This document shows positions 11,325-22,721 of a stretch of 64,000 nt of DNA, piece by piece (the first letter of the stretch is position 1; each line of letters opens with the position of its first letter). Origin of the DNA: Anastrepha obliqua (Eukaryota > Arthropoda > Insecta > Diptera > Tephritidae). The position numbers were made by a program, and so were the translations under genes. The DNA is taken from the NCBI RefSeq assembly GCF_027943255.1, contig NC_072894.1:127525601-127589600 (forward strand), read 5' to 3'. The notes under the pieces were generated by a model that saw nothing but the letters and a program-made list of their open reading frames with translations, did no database searches and was not told where the DNA came from.

Positions 11325-11713
11325 CTTCTTATAGAAAATGTTTTCTTCCTAAAATATACATACATATGTATGTACATACACTATTATATGGGAATGTCTA
11401 ACAAAAAAAGCTACAATTTTAATGAATGTACGTATGTTTACAAAAAAACTGGGATACTTCCAAAGAAAAAGAAGCCATGTTTCAGCCAGATATCCATTGG
11501 CTTTGATATACGCCATTTTAATCACATTATTATTTTTTATAATGTAAAGTTTTTTTGCATAGTTAGGTTTGAGATAGTATGAGTTCCACTATTGCTATGG
11601 CTTGCTTATTCTTTATAAAAGTAAAACTCTTAAGTAAAATTCTTGTATTCAAAGAATTTCGCTTACCAAAAATTCAATTCCTGTGGGTTTGTTTTGCATA
11701 CTTATAACTATAT
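11325..11713. other. Non-coding stretch
   Basis: No supported gene. It lies between the SINE head and the hAT element. Confidence 0.4.
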
Positions 11714-12054
11714 ATGTATATTAGGGTGGCCGTTATTCATGTGGAAAAAATAAAACACGTTTATTTTTTGCGGGATACCCTCTAGAAAAGTAAGGTTACC
11801 TAAAAAACTGTAAATTATGAAATCTTAAGCCAATCGGAAAAAATTTAGAGGTTCCGACTGGAGCCTAAAGTTGATAAATAAATACCATTTGTATTTTTTA
11901 AAAATAATCTCAAGTTAAGTAAAATAAAAATAGTGTATGCATGTTTACTATTCGAAATATTGAAGTTGTAGAATTAGAATATTGTGTTCTCAAAACTATG
12001 GTAGTTTCTAAGAAATAATGATTTTATAGTAATCTAAATATTTAAAAAGTAAAC

Positions 12055-13050
12055 AAATATTTTGTCTCGTGAACAGCTTCAGCAATTTCTAAGCCAGTTG
12101 AAGTAGCATAGTTAATTTTGGAGCTCTCAATAGTTGTTCACCATTTGGATGAGAGATAATGACTGGTAAACGATTTATCATACTTTCTCTAGTCGTGTTA
12201 ATTCAGGAAGAATTTTTCCATCCGAGTGCACTACTCCAGCTGCAACCTATAAAAAAATAAACTATTTTTATATATTAAATAATACAAAATAACAACAATT
12301 TAAAAAATCAATTTTTCCATACCTTGAAATTATTTTTAACATATGTATGTAGATATTTTCAATCTTTTCTTTATTTTTGCCTCTTCTCAATGGCCCCAGA
12401 ACTTCCGTATACATCATTTCAGGTTTCGGATCATCTTGTGTTTCGATATCGCTTTAGGAGAAAAAAAAAATTTCTTGATATAATCAAAATTTATTTATAA
12501 CATTAAATTTAGTGAATTAAATTAATTAAACATTAAATTAAATACTCATTTTTCATACCTTGAAAACTGATTCCTATTGACTTATTACTTTCATCAATAT
12601 GCTTTCGCTTCCGGTTTTTTCTTCTGCATTCAATCGATCTAATTTTTGTTTATCTTTTAGAATTTCTGTTTCATTAATTCCAAGCATACATCCTGGACGC
12701 CCTTTCTCACGTTGTGAAAGAAGGAAAGATTTATCAGTTTCACCATTCATCATATGTAGATAGAGCATCAATGTGTCCGATATCGAAAATATCATCCAGT
12801 TCATTAACAAACTCCAACTCTCTTGTACGAAAAACCTCCAAATTTTTATTTTTATTCTTTTGAAGATTTTGATATTCTTGATAAATCTTTTCCACTTTTT
12901 TTATACAATGTTGTTCTTTTCAAACTGGAATGTGTGCCTTTTCCCAAAATATGCACATTTCTTTTATAGCTTACTTTGCACTTGCGCGAATAGTTAATTT
13001 TACAGTACGATGATAGAAGAAAAAACGGGCAATGTTTGGTTTTTTGATGG
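12055..13050 (-). pseudogene. Broken transposase-like ORF of the hAT element
   Basis: In several minus-strand frames I can read a recurring arthropod transposon-protein pattern. First comes FGKRHTFQFEKNN and then KKVEKIYQEYQNLQKNKNK. Next is LEFVNELDDIFDIGHIDAL (resembling ...LDNLFDIAHADAL), then KSFLLSQREKGRPGCMLG. Lower down are NRLPVIISHPNGEQLLRAPK and ATSTGLEIAEAVHE. These resemble a widespread uncharacterised protein family of transposon origin that I associate with hAT elements from memory. At least three frame changes and one stop separate the blocks. No catalytic core or C-terminal dimerisation block is visible. Confidence 0.5.
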
Positions 13051-13052
13051 TA

Positions 13053-14306
13053 CAGCGTGTTTTTTTTAGAGGTTAGGTTTTCAAGTTGGCAATACTTTTT
13101 TCGTAGATTGTCTTTTTGACAGCTGTCACTTGATTTATGCTCAGTTTGGTTTGCCATTTCATAGTGAATAGACTTACACCTGAACAACGTTTGCAAATCC
13201 TGCAAATTTATTACGAAAATAATGATTCGGTTCGCGCGACGCATCGCGCGCTGTGTCCAATATTCGGTCGACATAATCGTCCATCAGAGTCACTAATTCG
13301 ATTAACCATGGATCGGTTTCGCACCACGTTTGCTCTAGTGGATAATACGCATCCTCAGAGACATCGTACAGTGCGCACCGAAGACGCTATTGCTGCTGTG
13401 GAGCAGAGTATCGAAGAAGACCCGAATGAGTCCATCCGCCATCGCGCGCAGCAATTGGAGATGTGCCCATCCACTTTATGGAAGATTTTGCGGAAGGATC
13501 TTGGTTTGCGGGCTTACAAAATCCAGCTCGTGCAAGAATTGAAGCCGAACGACCATCAAGCGCGTCGCACGTTCGGTGAATGGGCCCAAAACGAGATGGC
13601 CACCGATCCCGATTTTCACAAGAAAATTTTGTTCAGCGATGAAGCTCACTTTTGGTTGAATGGGTATGTCAATAAGCAAAATTGTCGCATTTGGAGTGAA
13701 CATAATCCACAAGCCATTGCTGAGACGCCCTTACATCCTCAAAAAGTCACTGTTAGTCCGGCCATAATGTTACAGTCAATGGAGAGCGCTATAGAGCCAT
13801 GATTAATGACTTTTTCGTGCCTGAATTGGACGATGTTGATGTGGACGACCTTTGGTTCCAACAAGACGGCGCTACATGCCATACAGCCAACGCAACAATC
13901 GATTTATTGAAGGAAACTTTTGGTGAGCGCATTATCTCGCGCCGTGGACCTGTGGCGTGGCCTCCAAGATCGTGCGATATAACACCGCTGGACTATTCCT
14001 TGTGGGGCTATGTGAAGTCGCTTGTCTACGCAGATAAGCCCGAGACGATTGACGTCTTGGAAGAGAATATTCGGCGCGTTATTGCTGACATACGGCCCCA
14101 ATTGCTGCAAAAAGTGGTCGAAAATTGGGCCTCTCAGCTGGAATTTATTCGAGTCAGCCGCGGCAGCCACTTGCCCGAAATCATATTTAAAAGATAATGG
14201 CAAACCCTTATCTTTATATAATAATAAAGCTAAATTCTTGGCCATAACATTATATTATATACGTTTTATTTCATCTTTAAAACCTAACCTCTAAAAAAAC
14301 ACCCTT
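13053..14306 (+). mobile_element. DD41D mariner-like element, copy B, near full length
   Basis: The element is bounded by TA at 13051-13052 and 14307-14308. The right inverted end is AAGGGTGTTTTTTTAGAGG (complement); the left end differs by two bases (CAGCGTGT...). At 1254 bp it is close to a full-length copy. It sits inside the hAT element 11722-15020, so it is younger than that insertion. Its ends and ORF match copy A at 4952-5879. Confidence 0.92.
13164..14197 (+). pseudogene. DD41D transposase, copy B
   Basis: A cut-and-paste transposase. The natural start codon has become GTG at 13164 (copy A has ATG there). The N-terminal DNA-binding half runs NRLTPEQRLQILQIYYEN to EDAIAAVEQSIEEDP, and IRHRAQQLEMCPSTLWKILR is the second helix-turn-helix. 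The catalytic part has KKILFSDEAHFWLNG (first Asp), WFQQDGATCHTA (second) and DITPLDYSLWG (third), with 41 residues between the second and third. A deletion of roughly 60 bp at about 13750, after PQKVTV, removes the WCALWAGGIIGPYFF block and shifts the frame. Both catalytic halves are otherwise open. Not expected to be active. Confidence 0.9.
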
Positions 14307-15028
14307 TATTTGAAGCCAAGTATTTGTGGAATCTCGGATCCCAATAAATACATTTCAGAAGTAGAACATAACTTCGCCATTTAATAATTATATTTTCCGC
14401 TTTAAGTGGAACACAAAAAACATTAGAACGTAAATTGCACTTATAAGCACATTTGTTTTGAACTTCATTTTTTTAAGAACAATCACAACAATAAGATTCT
14501 TTTGTGAGTGTGCACACGTACTTTGCAAAAAAAAAAATATAAATGGAAAACCTAGTTAGAGCCAAACAATATCAGAAAACTGAATTATTGCAAGAAGTTA
14601 TATGAGCACTTGCTGAAGTGATTACACTTATATGTTTTCTTAATGTAGGATACTGATTTTCAGAGAATTAAAGTTTAGCTCCTCTTTGCTTAATTTTTTT
14701 AAATTTAACCTTCACAATACTGTGATCACATAATTATTTTCAAGCGATTCTGATCATCAGAAGAGTGTAAAAACAGTTAAATCTAATCGAATGGTTGCAA
14801 TGATGATTGGAATGAAAAAAAAAGTTGTAGCTAATTTTTTTACATTATGTGGTCGTACTTTTTGAAAATCGACGATTTTCTTCAGTTTAGGCTTAAGTCG
14901 GAACCTCTAAATCAACTCAGATTGGATTGGAATTAATATTTGGTAGTTTTTTAGGTGTTTTTACATTTGTAGAGGATGTCCCGAAAGATATCAATAATTT
15001 TAATAATAACGGCCACCTTAATGTATAT

Positions 15029-15657
15029 GTACATACTCAGCAACGGAACGAAAACTTTGAAAAGTTTATTTTTCGTCTAATAAGTCCCTGAAGATTATAC
15101 ATACCATAGAAAGAAAATTTTGGCTTGAATACAGGGAACACATGTATATAGGTACTTATACCTGTACATATTGTTCTTGTACTCGCGTACATATAACTAC
15201 TCGTATAAGTACTACATACATACATATGTATGGCATAGTTTAAAAGTCGTACAAAGGTATGCGCGGTAGCCTGCATTCAACTACTTTTGAAATTTTTAGT
15301 TAGATATAAAGAACACAAAATTTGTTCTAAGTTATGACATAATTGGATCGACGCTATAAAACCCGAAATGCTTGACAAGGTGATGACAAGCGCAGAAAAA
15401 AGATCGCAGTTTGTGATTGCTAATAAAGGTGACCACTTGATTGATATTGTATTTAAAAAAGAGTTTTGATAAATTGTAAATAACCAAATAAAAATACCTC
15501 TCTTATACAAATCAGTTGTTTTTTTTTTTCAAAGTTATTCAATGTTTTCATCCCGACGTAAAAGATGGCGCACCCTTGGAAGTCAGCTAGGGATGATGGC
15601 GCCACCACAAACATTTTTATGACGCCAGTCTCGTTTATTTTGGACTTCACCTGGTAA
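15029..15657. other. Non-coding stretch
   Basis: No supported gene. A ACATACATACATATG-type simple repeat is near 15215. Confidence 0.4.
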
Positions 15658-15659
15658 TG

Positions 15660-16605
15660 TAGGGTCCGCCATATAACTTTACGGAATTAAAAATGCTATA
15701 AAAAAGAAACTACTCAACATTTTTCCAAACTGTTTTTTTTATTTTGAAGTACAATCCTTCCGATTAATGATGGAACACAACTTCATTCATATGGCTGCCT
15801 CGGCTAGCCATGCACCATCCCATACGATCGGTCCAATTTTTCAACACATTTTCGATTGTATGCGGCTGTATTTCAGCTATGACATCGCGTATGTTGGTCT
15901 TCAGTGCATCAACAATTGATTGTTGGCATAACACTGGTCTTTGACGGCACGCCAAAGATAATAATCCGACGGGGTCAAATCGCAGCTCCGAGGCGGCCAA
16001 ACGATATCAGAATTTCGGCTGATAATGCGATCTTCGAAGACAGTGCGCAAAAGATTGATAGTAGCATTCGCTGTGTGGCAAGTAGCGCCATCTTGTTGGA
16101 ACCAAATGCCACCAATATCCTCCTCTTTAATTTATCGGAACAAAAATTCGTTCAACATGGCCCGGTAACGCCCTCCATTGACGGTTACGGCTCATTTTCG
16201 AAGAAAAATGGACCAATGATGCCTCCCGACCAAAATTCGCATCAAACAGTGACTCGTTGTGAATGCATCGGCTTTTCTTCGAGTGCGTGCGGGTTTTCTG
16301 AGCCCCCAGTTTCTCTTACTTTTTTCACAAAGTAACGCACATACGCTTCATTCGGTGCTTTTCTTCTCCCCATTTCCGAACGTAATTTTCGTACACATTC
16401 TGCAACATTACCATGATTTTAAAGTAATGTCGCAATATTTCCCAGCGTTCTTTGAGCGTATACACAACCATTTTCGTTCAGCGAAAGAATAAAACTAATT
16501 TTCTGTCAAATCAGATGACAGCTAACCATTCCCATAACCAGATGATTGTTACCATTCTTCAAATAATACCTAGTTCAAATCCGTAACGATAGATGGCGGG
16601 CCCTT
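15660..16605 (-). mobile_element. DD41D mariner-like element, copy E, internally deleted
   Basis: The inverted ends are TAGGGTCCGCCATATAACTT (left) and the complement of AAGGGCCCGCCATCTATCGT (right). TA lies outside on the right (16606-16607); on the left it is TG. The minus strand encodes WEILRHYF, then GNVAECVRKLRSEMGRRKAP (frameshifted) to VKKVRETG. It then jumps to GSENPHALEEKPMHSQRVTV, so about 130 residues including the first catalytic Asp are missing. After it come DGATCHTANATINLLRTVF and PRSCDLTPSDYYLW, again 41 residues apart. At least two more frame breaks are present. The different end sequence marks a different subfamily from A and B. Confidence 0.88.
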
Positions 16606-16607
16606 TA

Positions 16608-17599
16608 TAAGTACAATATATCACTCGAAAATTAATTTGATGACTGGTATTCAAAAGTAGTGTTCCAGTCTAGCCGGCATTACAACTTCCTCTACTAAGT
16701 CGCTCTTTACAACTTCGCTGGGTACAAAGCAGATGTTCCATTAAATTTTATGATAGTACAATTAGTACACCTAGTACACCAACAACTTTATGTTCTTCAT
16801 CACGCACACGAGAAAACTCTGATATGTGGAAAGAAGTGAGGAATGTTAGCTAGTGCTCAATTTTTGAGAGCGGAGAGGTGCTTGCTTCTATTTTTCTTTG
16901 TTGATTTTATGCCTCCACCGATTATACAAACGAAAAAATGAGACTGGGAATCTGATGTCGTTCTAAGCGATGACGCGAATAGGGACATACCAGACTTTGG
17001 ACACACCTACGATTGTTCCACTTTTTTCCATGCAATGCAAGACATATTTCCCTTTACTGATTCTCTCTTTTCTCTCAGTTTTTTTAGGGAATGTAAAGGT
17101 TGAATCTACATTTTTGTGTTCAATTTTTTGAGACCAGGGAATGCATTAATAAAAGAACGCATGGCTCACAAACGTTAAAGAAAAAATAAATATATAAAGT
17201 TCTTAATCTTGGAAATATTTAATTTTCATTAAAATTTTTCATATTTAACCTTTATCTGCTCTTTGTGCCAAAGGCGACGCATGACCGATAATCTTTTTAT
17301 GGAAACCGTTGCTCCGAAATTAATGAGTTCCCTGATTTTGTGCAACACTTGAATTTGATAAAATTAAGACATCCTTGGCTGTATAAAAATATTTGTCATG
17401 GACTTTGTTTAAAAAGTTGCGTATGATATCCTTATGCGTCATATTCGACATATGTATATCATACATTACTCATACAATTTCAACTACTTTTTGCAACTGT
17501 TTCTACATGAAATCGCTCGTGCATGTAATGATGATCATTTTGAACCCAAAATTATTAAAATCGGTTCATTTTTGACTAAGTTATGAGCATTTAAAAAAA
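16608..17599. other. Non-coding stretch
   Basis: No supported gene. It ends at a direct repeat that recurs at about 19620 (see separate entry). Confidence 0.4.
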
Positions 17600-17622
17600 A
17601 ATTTATAGCACGAATATATGTT
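17599..17622 (+). repeat. 24 bp direct repeat, left copy
   Basis: The block beginning AAATTTATAGCACGAATATA recurs exactly at 19620-19643. The two copies bracket 2.0 kb containing the pogo pseudogene, the poly-G tract, a MITE and a Helitron head. Its origin is unknown. Confidence 0.7.
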
Positions 17623-17629
17623 ATAGGGC

Positions 17630-18370
17630 CATGGAAAAAGCCAAACAATTATCAATTAAATTAAATAAAGATTTCAACTCCATTACAGGCTGGCTATGGC
17701 GCTGGCAAAAACGACAAGAAGTTTCTGTCAAATCGTTCCTGACGTCATGAAAAATTACAGCATAAGAGTTATATTCAACATCGATGAAACTGGATAGTTG
17801 TTCAAAGCACTGCCCGAACTGTTCAATTTTAAGTAAAATTAACGATAAGGCAAGTGGTTTTAAGAAAAGTAAAGATCGCTTGCCGATGTGCTTTTTTGTA
17901 ATGCATCAGGCGATTACAAGAAAGAACACGTAATTGGCAAGCCCAAGAATCCGCGGTATTTCAAAGATGCGGTTTTACCAGTTCAGTACTTCTCTCAAAA
18001 CAAAGCATGGGGACGCAAGATATATGGGCAAAGATTTTTACAGCTTTTGATAAAGAAATGGAACTTGAGTAAAGTAAGGTTATCTTATTTGCGCACAATG
18101 CCGCGCCTCATAAATTGGTGAAGCTGAAAAATGTCGAGCTACATTACCTTCCGGCCAACACAACATCTATCCTACAACTTCTTGATCAAGGTGTAAAATT
18201 ATACATTGTTTTAAAGCCTACTATCGCTAAGCCATCATGCGAAAGCAGACTCCTACTTTAGAAAGCGGGAAAACAATTCAGGCTTTTGAAAAATCAAACA
18301 ACTTGTTGACAGCACTGCAGAAGATATATCGAGCCTGGTGCTTATGTAGTTAAGCTCGAATCAATAGCCA
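17630..18370 (+). pseudogene. pogo/Tigger-like (DDE_1, CENP-B related) transposase remnant
   Basis: The frames, taken piecewise, follow the pogo/Tigger order. The CENP-B-type DNA-binding tail is KAKQLSIKLNKDFNSITGWL. The first catalytic block is FNIDETG, directly followed by a TAG. The core continues SGFKKSKDRLPM, CNASGDYKKEHVIGKPKNPR and FKDAVLPVQYFSQNKAWG. The second block is FAHNAAPHKLVKLKNVELHY, where His replaces the usual catalytic Asp. The third, LPANTTSILQLLDQG, keeps its Asp. Several frameshifts and stops are present. No terminal inverted repeats were identified, so limits are approximate. Confidence 0.8.
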
Positions 18371-18407
18371 ACATTTTTAGGTCTAAAGTATACCCTTCTT
18401 GATTTCA

Positions 18408-18424
18408 GGGGGGGGGGGGGGGGG
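18408..18424 (+). repeat. Poly-G tract (17 G)
   Basis: Seventeen consecutive G, followed by A-GGG-TTA-GGG, in otherwise AT-rich DNA. It sits directly before the left end of a MITE. Such a tract can form a G-quadruplex, and its length may also be affected by sequencing error. Confidence 0.9.
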
Positions 18425-18428
18425 AGGG

Positions 18429-19128
18429 TTAGGGATAAACGCTAAAAAAAAACACTTTTTTCATGAATTTATTGTAGCGAAACGGTTCAAGTCAGTTTAT
18501 TAAAAGTTATTGCATATTATAAAGTAACATTTCAAGAATATTTGATAAAATTTTCATGTAAAAATATTGCAAAATGAGCGAATGAGAGCACATTTACGTA
18601 GACGTCTTTTCAAAAATACATTTTGCAGTAGTCAGCATATCTCAGCGTAGAATCATCTGAAATCAAAAAAATCGAATAATTTAGTTAAAGTATGAGTTAA
18701 ACTTCCCCCCAACGTTTATTTTGACGATTTATTTTCATTTTCAGCCATTTGGTAGTCGTTTGAAGTAAAAAGTGATTTTTGACGAAAAAATGCCGCCATT
18801 TTGTAGGTGTAAAACCACCTTAATATAAAAAAAATGGCGAAAAAAAACGTTGGGGGGAGGTTTTTTATATGTAAAATATGTGTGCAAAATTTCAAAAGGA
18901 TCGGTTGAGTAGTTTTCAAATGCCAATGACTACGCACTTTAAAAAAAAGGTTCGAGAAAACCGCGTTTAAAGTTTTAAGTTATCTCGGCAGATGTTTGAA
19001 GCGGCTCGGCTTTATGCTCTATAACTTAAAAAGTTTTGCTCGGATTGACTTAAAATTTTAACACGGTATTTTTTAAATGTTTTAATACAATAACATGCAA
19101 AAAAAAAAATCGATGTTTATCCCTTACA
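18429..19128. mobile_element. Second MITE, possibly piggyBac-like
   Basis: The left end TTAGGGATAAAC (18429) and the right end GTTTATCCCTTAC (19115-19127) are inverted to each other. The outside bases TTAG and TTAC could be a worn TTAA target, as at the MITE 2428-3121. The length, about 0.7 kb, is similar, and both contain an AGAAAAMCGCGTTTAAAG-type block in opposite orientation. No coding capacity. The superfamily is a guess. Confidence 0.5.
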
Positions 19129-19497
19129 ACAGCTCACCAACAGCTTCCATTTGATACCCATATTGTACATACACAACCAAAGGTTACTCGGGTCCACGTT
19201 TTGACCTATATCTCGAGACCCCAGTCACAGAGCGGCATGAAAAATACTCTGGACTAAAGTATTCACCAACAGCTTCCATTTGATACCCATATTGTACATA
19301 CACATCCGAAGGTTACCCGGGTCCACGTTTTGACCTATATCTCGAGCCCTATTTCCAAAATAAAATATAATCCATGTTACTCGTGGATGATGTAGCTTTC
19401 GAATGGTGAAAGAATTTTTAAAATCGGTCCAGTAGTTTTTGAGCCTATTCGTAACAAACAAACAAACAAAGTTTTCCTCTTTATATATTAGTATAGA
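19129..19497 (-). mobile_element. Helitron head, 3' truncated
   Basis: On the minus strand the sequence starts TCTATACTAATAT at 19497, with A and T at the junction. It continues with AGAGGAAAACTTTGTTTG, the same head as the Helitrons at 30314 and 42448. Two of the 129 bp-type units (GTCAAAACGTGGACCC...) follow, then the copy is cut off at about 19129 against the MITE. The 78-residue open frame (19461-19225) is shared with the other two copies. Confidence 0.8.
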
Positions 19498-19619
19498 TTG
19501 AGCAGTACTTTTTCAAAATGACTAAAAAACTGCTAATTTGCAACCCAAAGCTACACGAATTTTTTCAAATCTAACACAATGTGAATACACTAAAGTCTGT
19601 TTTGATCTTTGTGCGCTTG

Positions 19620-19643
19620 AAATTTATAGCACGAATATATGTT
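19620..19643 (+). repeat. 24 bp direct repeat, right copy
   Basis: Exact second copy of the block at 17599-17622. Confidence 0.7.
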
Positions 19644-20099
19644 TTTATTTCTTTCAAATATTGTTAGTTAGTATAAATATCTAGAGAGCTCTAGCGATTT
19701 ATTTCTTTTAATAACGACGAATAATACTGTATATCTCATTTTTTTCACTTCATTCGATTTTTTAAAATAGCTTTCAAAAACAGTATTTCGATTGTGGAAG
19801 CACGTGGTTACTCACTGATTTTTCTCATTTTAAATATACCCGTACCAAGTTTATACTCGAACTAACGATTGTAATTATCCGGATTAATTGCATGGGTATG
19901 GATTAATCGATTCCACTCAGAATCCTACATACAGCAGCATATTTTCTTATTTCCCAGAAGATATACAATATTTTGAAAACTGTTGCAGTTTTTTCGGAAT
20001 TCGTATTTACTCGTAAATTTATTAAACTTAAATTACTTTACTTGATTTACAACAAAAAAAAAAATGAAAAAAAAACAACAACAAAAAGGCCGTATGACG
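19644..20099. other. Non-coding stretch
   Basis: No supported gene. Poly-A runs at about 20050-20080. Confidence 0.4.
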
Positions 20100-20700
20100 A
20101 AAGTCTCCCAGTTCAATTAGTTAAAAAACAAATTTATTCATTTTCAAACTAGCTTTTATACTTTTAGTATTTGGTAAGTTCACCGCTGTTATCAATCACT
20201 GGGTGAAGACGTCGTGGCATTGATCCAACCAGTTCGGTAAGCTTTTCCCGCTTTATTTGGTTCCATGCCTCCACCAACTAGCGATTTTGCGTCAATTTGT
20301 CCTATGTTTCTCTCTTAAAGCCTGATCTATCGGATTTAAAGCCGGACTCTGTGACGGTGTGTTTAGTTGTCTAGGTGTATTATACCTAGAGACATTATCT
20401 TGCTGGAAAACCCAACCCTACCCAAGAAAGCGACAGATTTTTTACGAAATCAGAAATTTTTAACGTGATGTCATGCTGAAATATCCGCTATTATTAAAAT
20501 ATCTTTTAATAGTTCTTGGATGAACTCTTTTTCCGGATGGCGCGCCGATATGTTGGATCAATTTCGGAGCACTGATTCTTGGATTTTTGTCGATTTCTCT
20601 TAAATGGAGCTTACATCTCTTCTGGACAACTTCTATGGGCGGGCGGTTCACTTTTTTCATACGAATTAGTCTCTTCGTAGTTTTTAACATTCGTTAGTCC
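20100..20700 (-). pseudogene. Tc1-like transposase remnant
   Basis: On the minus strand the N-terminal paired-type region is open (20690-20460): a Lys/Arg-rich start, then KLHLREIDKNPRISAPKLIQ and GKRVHPRTIKRYF. After an internal deletion comes VFQQDNVSRYNTPRQLNTPS (second catalytic Asp) and QSPALNPIDQALREK. The third acidic position of the Tc1 motif SPDLNPIE is Asp here. The terminus is WNQIKREKLTELVGSMPRR, then DNSGELTKY, the standard Tc1 C-terminus. Frames differ between the blocks. No terminal repeats were identified. Confidence 0.75.
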
Positions 20701-20842
20701 TGTTGCTCGACTTATATTTGCTATTTTTGTCATTTCCCCATAATATTTATTTCCTTTCCAGTGCTGAACCACCAATTTTCTTAAATCAGAAGATAAATAT
20801 GTATTTCTTTTCTCGGAATCATTATTTTATCCACTTGATGAT

Positions 20843-21162
20843 TCGCCATAGACGAATGAGTTGTTTTGTGACTACCATTCGAAATTCAGAGAGAACTTAG
20901 GTTGGAATCTCTGTGAAACACCAAAATGAAGAAAACGTTTTTTCTAATGCGGGCGCCCCTCGGCAGGCAATGGCAAACCTCCGAATGTATTTCTGCCATG
21001 AAAAAGCTCCTCATGAAAAATATGTGCCGTTCGAAGTCGGCTTGAAACTATAGGTCCCTCCGTTTGTGGAACAACATTAAGACGGACGCCACAAATAGGA
21101 GGAGGAGCTCGGCCAAACACCCAAAAGGGGTGTACGCGCCAATTATATCAATTTTATATATG
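20843..21162 (+). mobile_element. tRNA-derived SINE copy
   Basis: The head is diverged (TCGCCATAGACGAATGAG for the consensus CGCCGTAGCCGAATGGG) and the B box is GGTTGGAATCTC. The body block GCCCCTCGGCAGGCAATGG through GGAGGAGGAGCTCGGCCAAA is well kept. It ends with an AT-rich tail near 21162. Confidence 0.85.
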
Positions 21163-22087
21163 TAGACTTAAGTCCTCCACTGTGCGTGCTTGTACCTATG
21201 TATCTCGAACAGAATAGCTTGTTTCAAACAATCAGTATGTGAACGAAGTTATAATAGCCTACTGCCCTCCCTCTCAGCGAGTTTCTGCTCATATCTACAT
21301 ACCTGCCAGTGTAAACACGAATACTTGATATCTTTATTCTGTAACGCTTTTTAAACATTTTTCTCTAGCGGCTACATCACAAAGTATACCTGCATATTTT
21401 ATAATTTTGAGTTAATACTTCAGCTTTCTTTACTACAAATAATGGTAGGCATTCACAGAAGGTTTGTTGTTTGTAATACTTTTGCTGTGGGATTAGTAAG
21501 TTGATTATGCAGTGAAATACTTTTTTTCCTTTTACCTGTGGTGTCATTAGTAGAAGTAAGCACACGAATACACCTACGTAGCTCAAGATTTCACAAGTTG
21601 TTCAACATTGCATACAAAGGCCTGTATTTGGGGACGTAATAGGATGAACCCTAAAATAGGCATATCCATACAGATCCTATATATGTATATACAATATGTA
21701 CGTATGTATGCATTATGTTTGTATGTATGTATATAGCGCAAAAACGTCTTATCTTTCACACTTGAGCAGATTTTAAGGGACGGAATTACTTTAGAAGTGC
21801 AGTTTTCTCATTTTCTGAAGTTTGCGCGAGTTTATTTGTGGGGTGACTGCCAAGTTGTCCGGTTGGCCTGAAACATTAAATAAGTGATAACATAGAGCCA
21901 CAATCTCGAACAAAAATTAGTTTTTATGTTGGGTGCTAGTAGTGACCCCCCTTTTCTACTAAAATATGTTGTCCGTCACCTCTTTGTAAAGAAAAGAACA
22001 GAATAGGCAAATCATCGTGTCGAGTTACATATAAAGGTGACCAATGATGGCTTTGCTCGTACACACACAGAGTATAATAATACGTTC
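21163..22087. other. Non-coding stretch
   Basis: No supported gene. A GTATGTATGTATATA-type simple repeat is at about 21690-21735. Confidence 0.4.
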
Positions 22088-22089
22088 TA

Positions 22090-22602
22090 TAGCGGTTTTC
22101 AGTAAGAGCGCTTCAACTTTTGAACTTTGAATAAAACACAAACGGTTTGACTTTTTTAACTAACTTTTTTTTTATTATCGAGTTTGAACATATACATTTA
22201 AGTATGAAATTCGATTTCTTGAACCAATCGTTGAACCCAATTTTCGACCACTCTTTTGCATAAATCGGCCGAACTTCCAGCAATTTCGCGTTTAATATTG
22301 GCTCTGAGCTCACAAATCGTCGCCGGCTTGTTACTGTAGACCAATGACTTCACATAACCCCAAAACGGGACGGCTTGTTAAAAGGACCGTAAAATGGCCG
22401 TAATGCTCTTAAAGTAGCAGCAACAGAACAATTATTTTCATAAAAAATTTGCACGATTTGGAATCGTTGTTCAAGTGTGTAGCGTTCCATGATGAAATGT
22501 GTACTAATGAAGTTTACAAATGACAAGCGAAAAATAAAAAATATTGCGTTGTTCGCCCTCACTATCGGAAAAAAATTGAAGCGCACCTATTGAATAACCC
22601 TA
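22090..22602 (-). mobile_element. DD41D mariner-like element, copy I, internally deleted (513 bp)
   Basis: The inverted ends are TAGCGGTTTTCAGTAAGAGC at 22090 and the complement of TAGGGTTATTCAATAGGTGC at 22602. TA lies outside on both sides. The minus strand starts MERYTLEQRFQIVQIFYENN at 22489 and runs about 38 residues to FNKPSR. It then jumps to FWGYVKSLVYSNKPATICEL and ends near VVENWVQR. All three catalytic aspartates are deleted. What remains is the two ends plus the coding termini, a typical step toward a MITE. Confidence 0.88.
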
Positions 22603-22721
22603 TATATATGTGATAGATTATCCATCCACTCTATCGTGCTTAACTCACAATCCGTATTTAAAAACCGAGATTACCTACACAAAATTTCCCTCCCTAGATT
22701 ATAACCATACTTTTTTATATA

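Larger units (their letters stand above)
11722..15020 (-). mobile_element. hAT-superfamily element, disrupted
   Basis: The ends are inverted: TAGGGTGGCCGTTATT at 11722 and the complement of TAAGGTGGCCGTTATT at 15020. Looser inverted similarity runs about 150 bp further in (for example TTTAGAGGTTCCGACT near 11848 and its complement near 14895). An 8 bp direct repeat, ATGTATAT, flanks the element at 11714-11721 and 15021-15028. An 8 bp duplication with ends fitting Y-A-R-N-G is typical of hAT. The interior carries broken minus-strand transposase-like exons (about 13050-12055) and is split by the DD41D copy B. Taking that out leaves about 2.0 kb, so the hAT itself is shortened. Confidence 0.7.

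Noticed and set aside
12852..13274. 140-residue minus frame spanning the hAT/DD41D junction
   Set aside because: It crosses the left end of copy B and is partly antisense to its transposase; the real remnants are in other frames.
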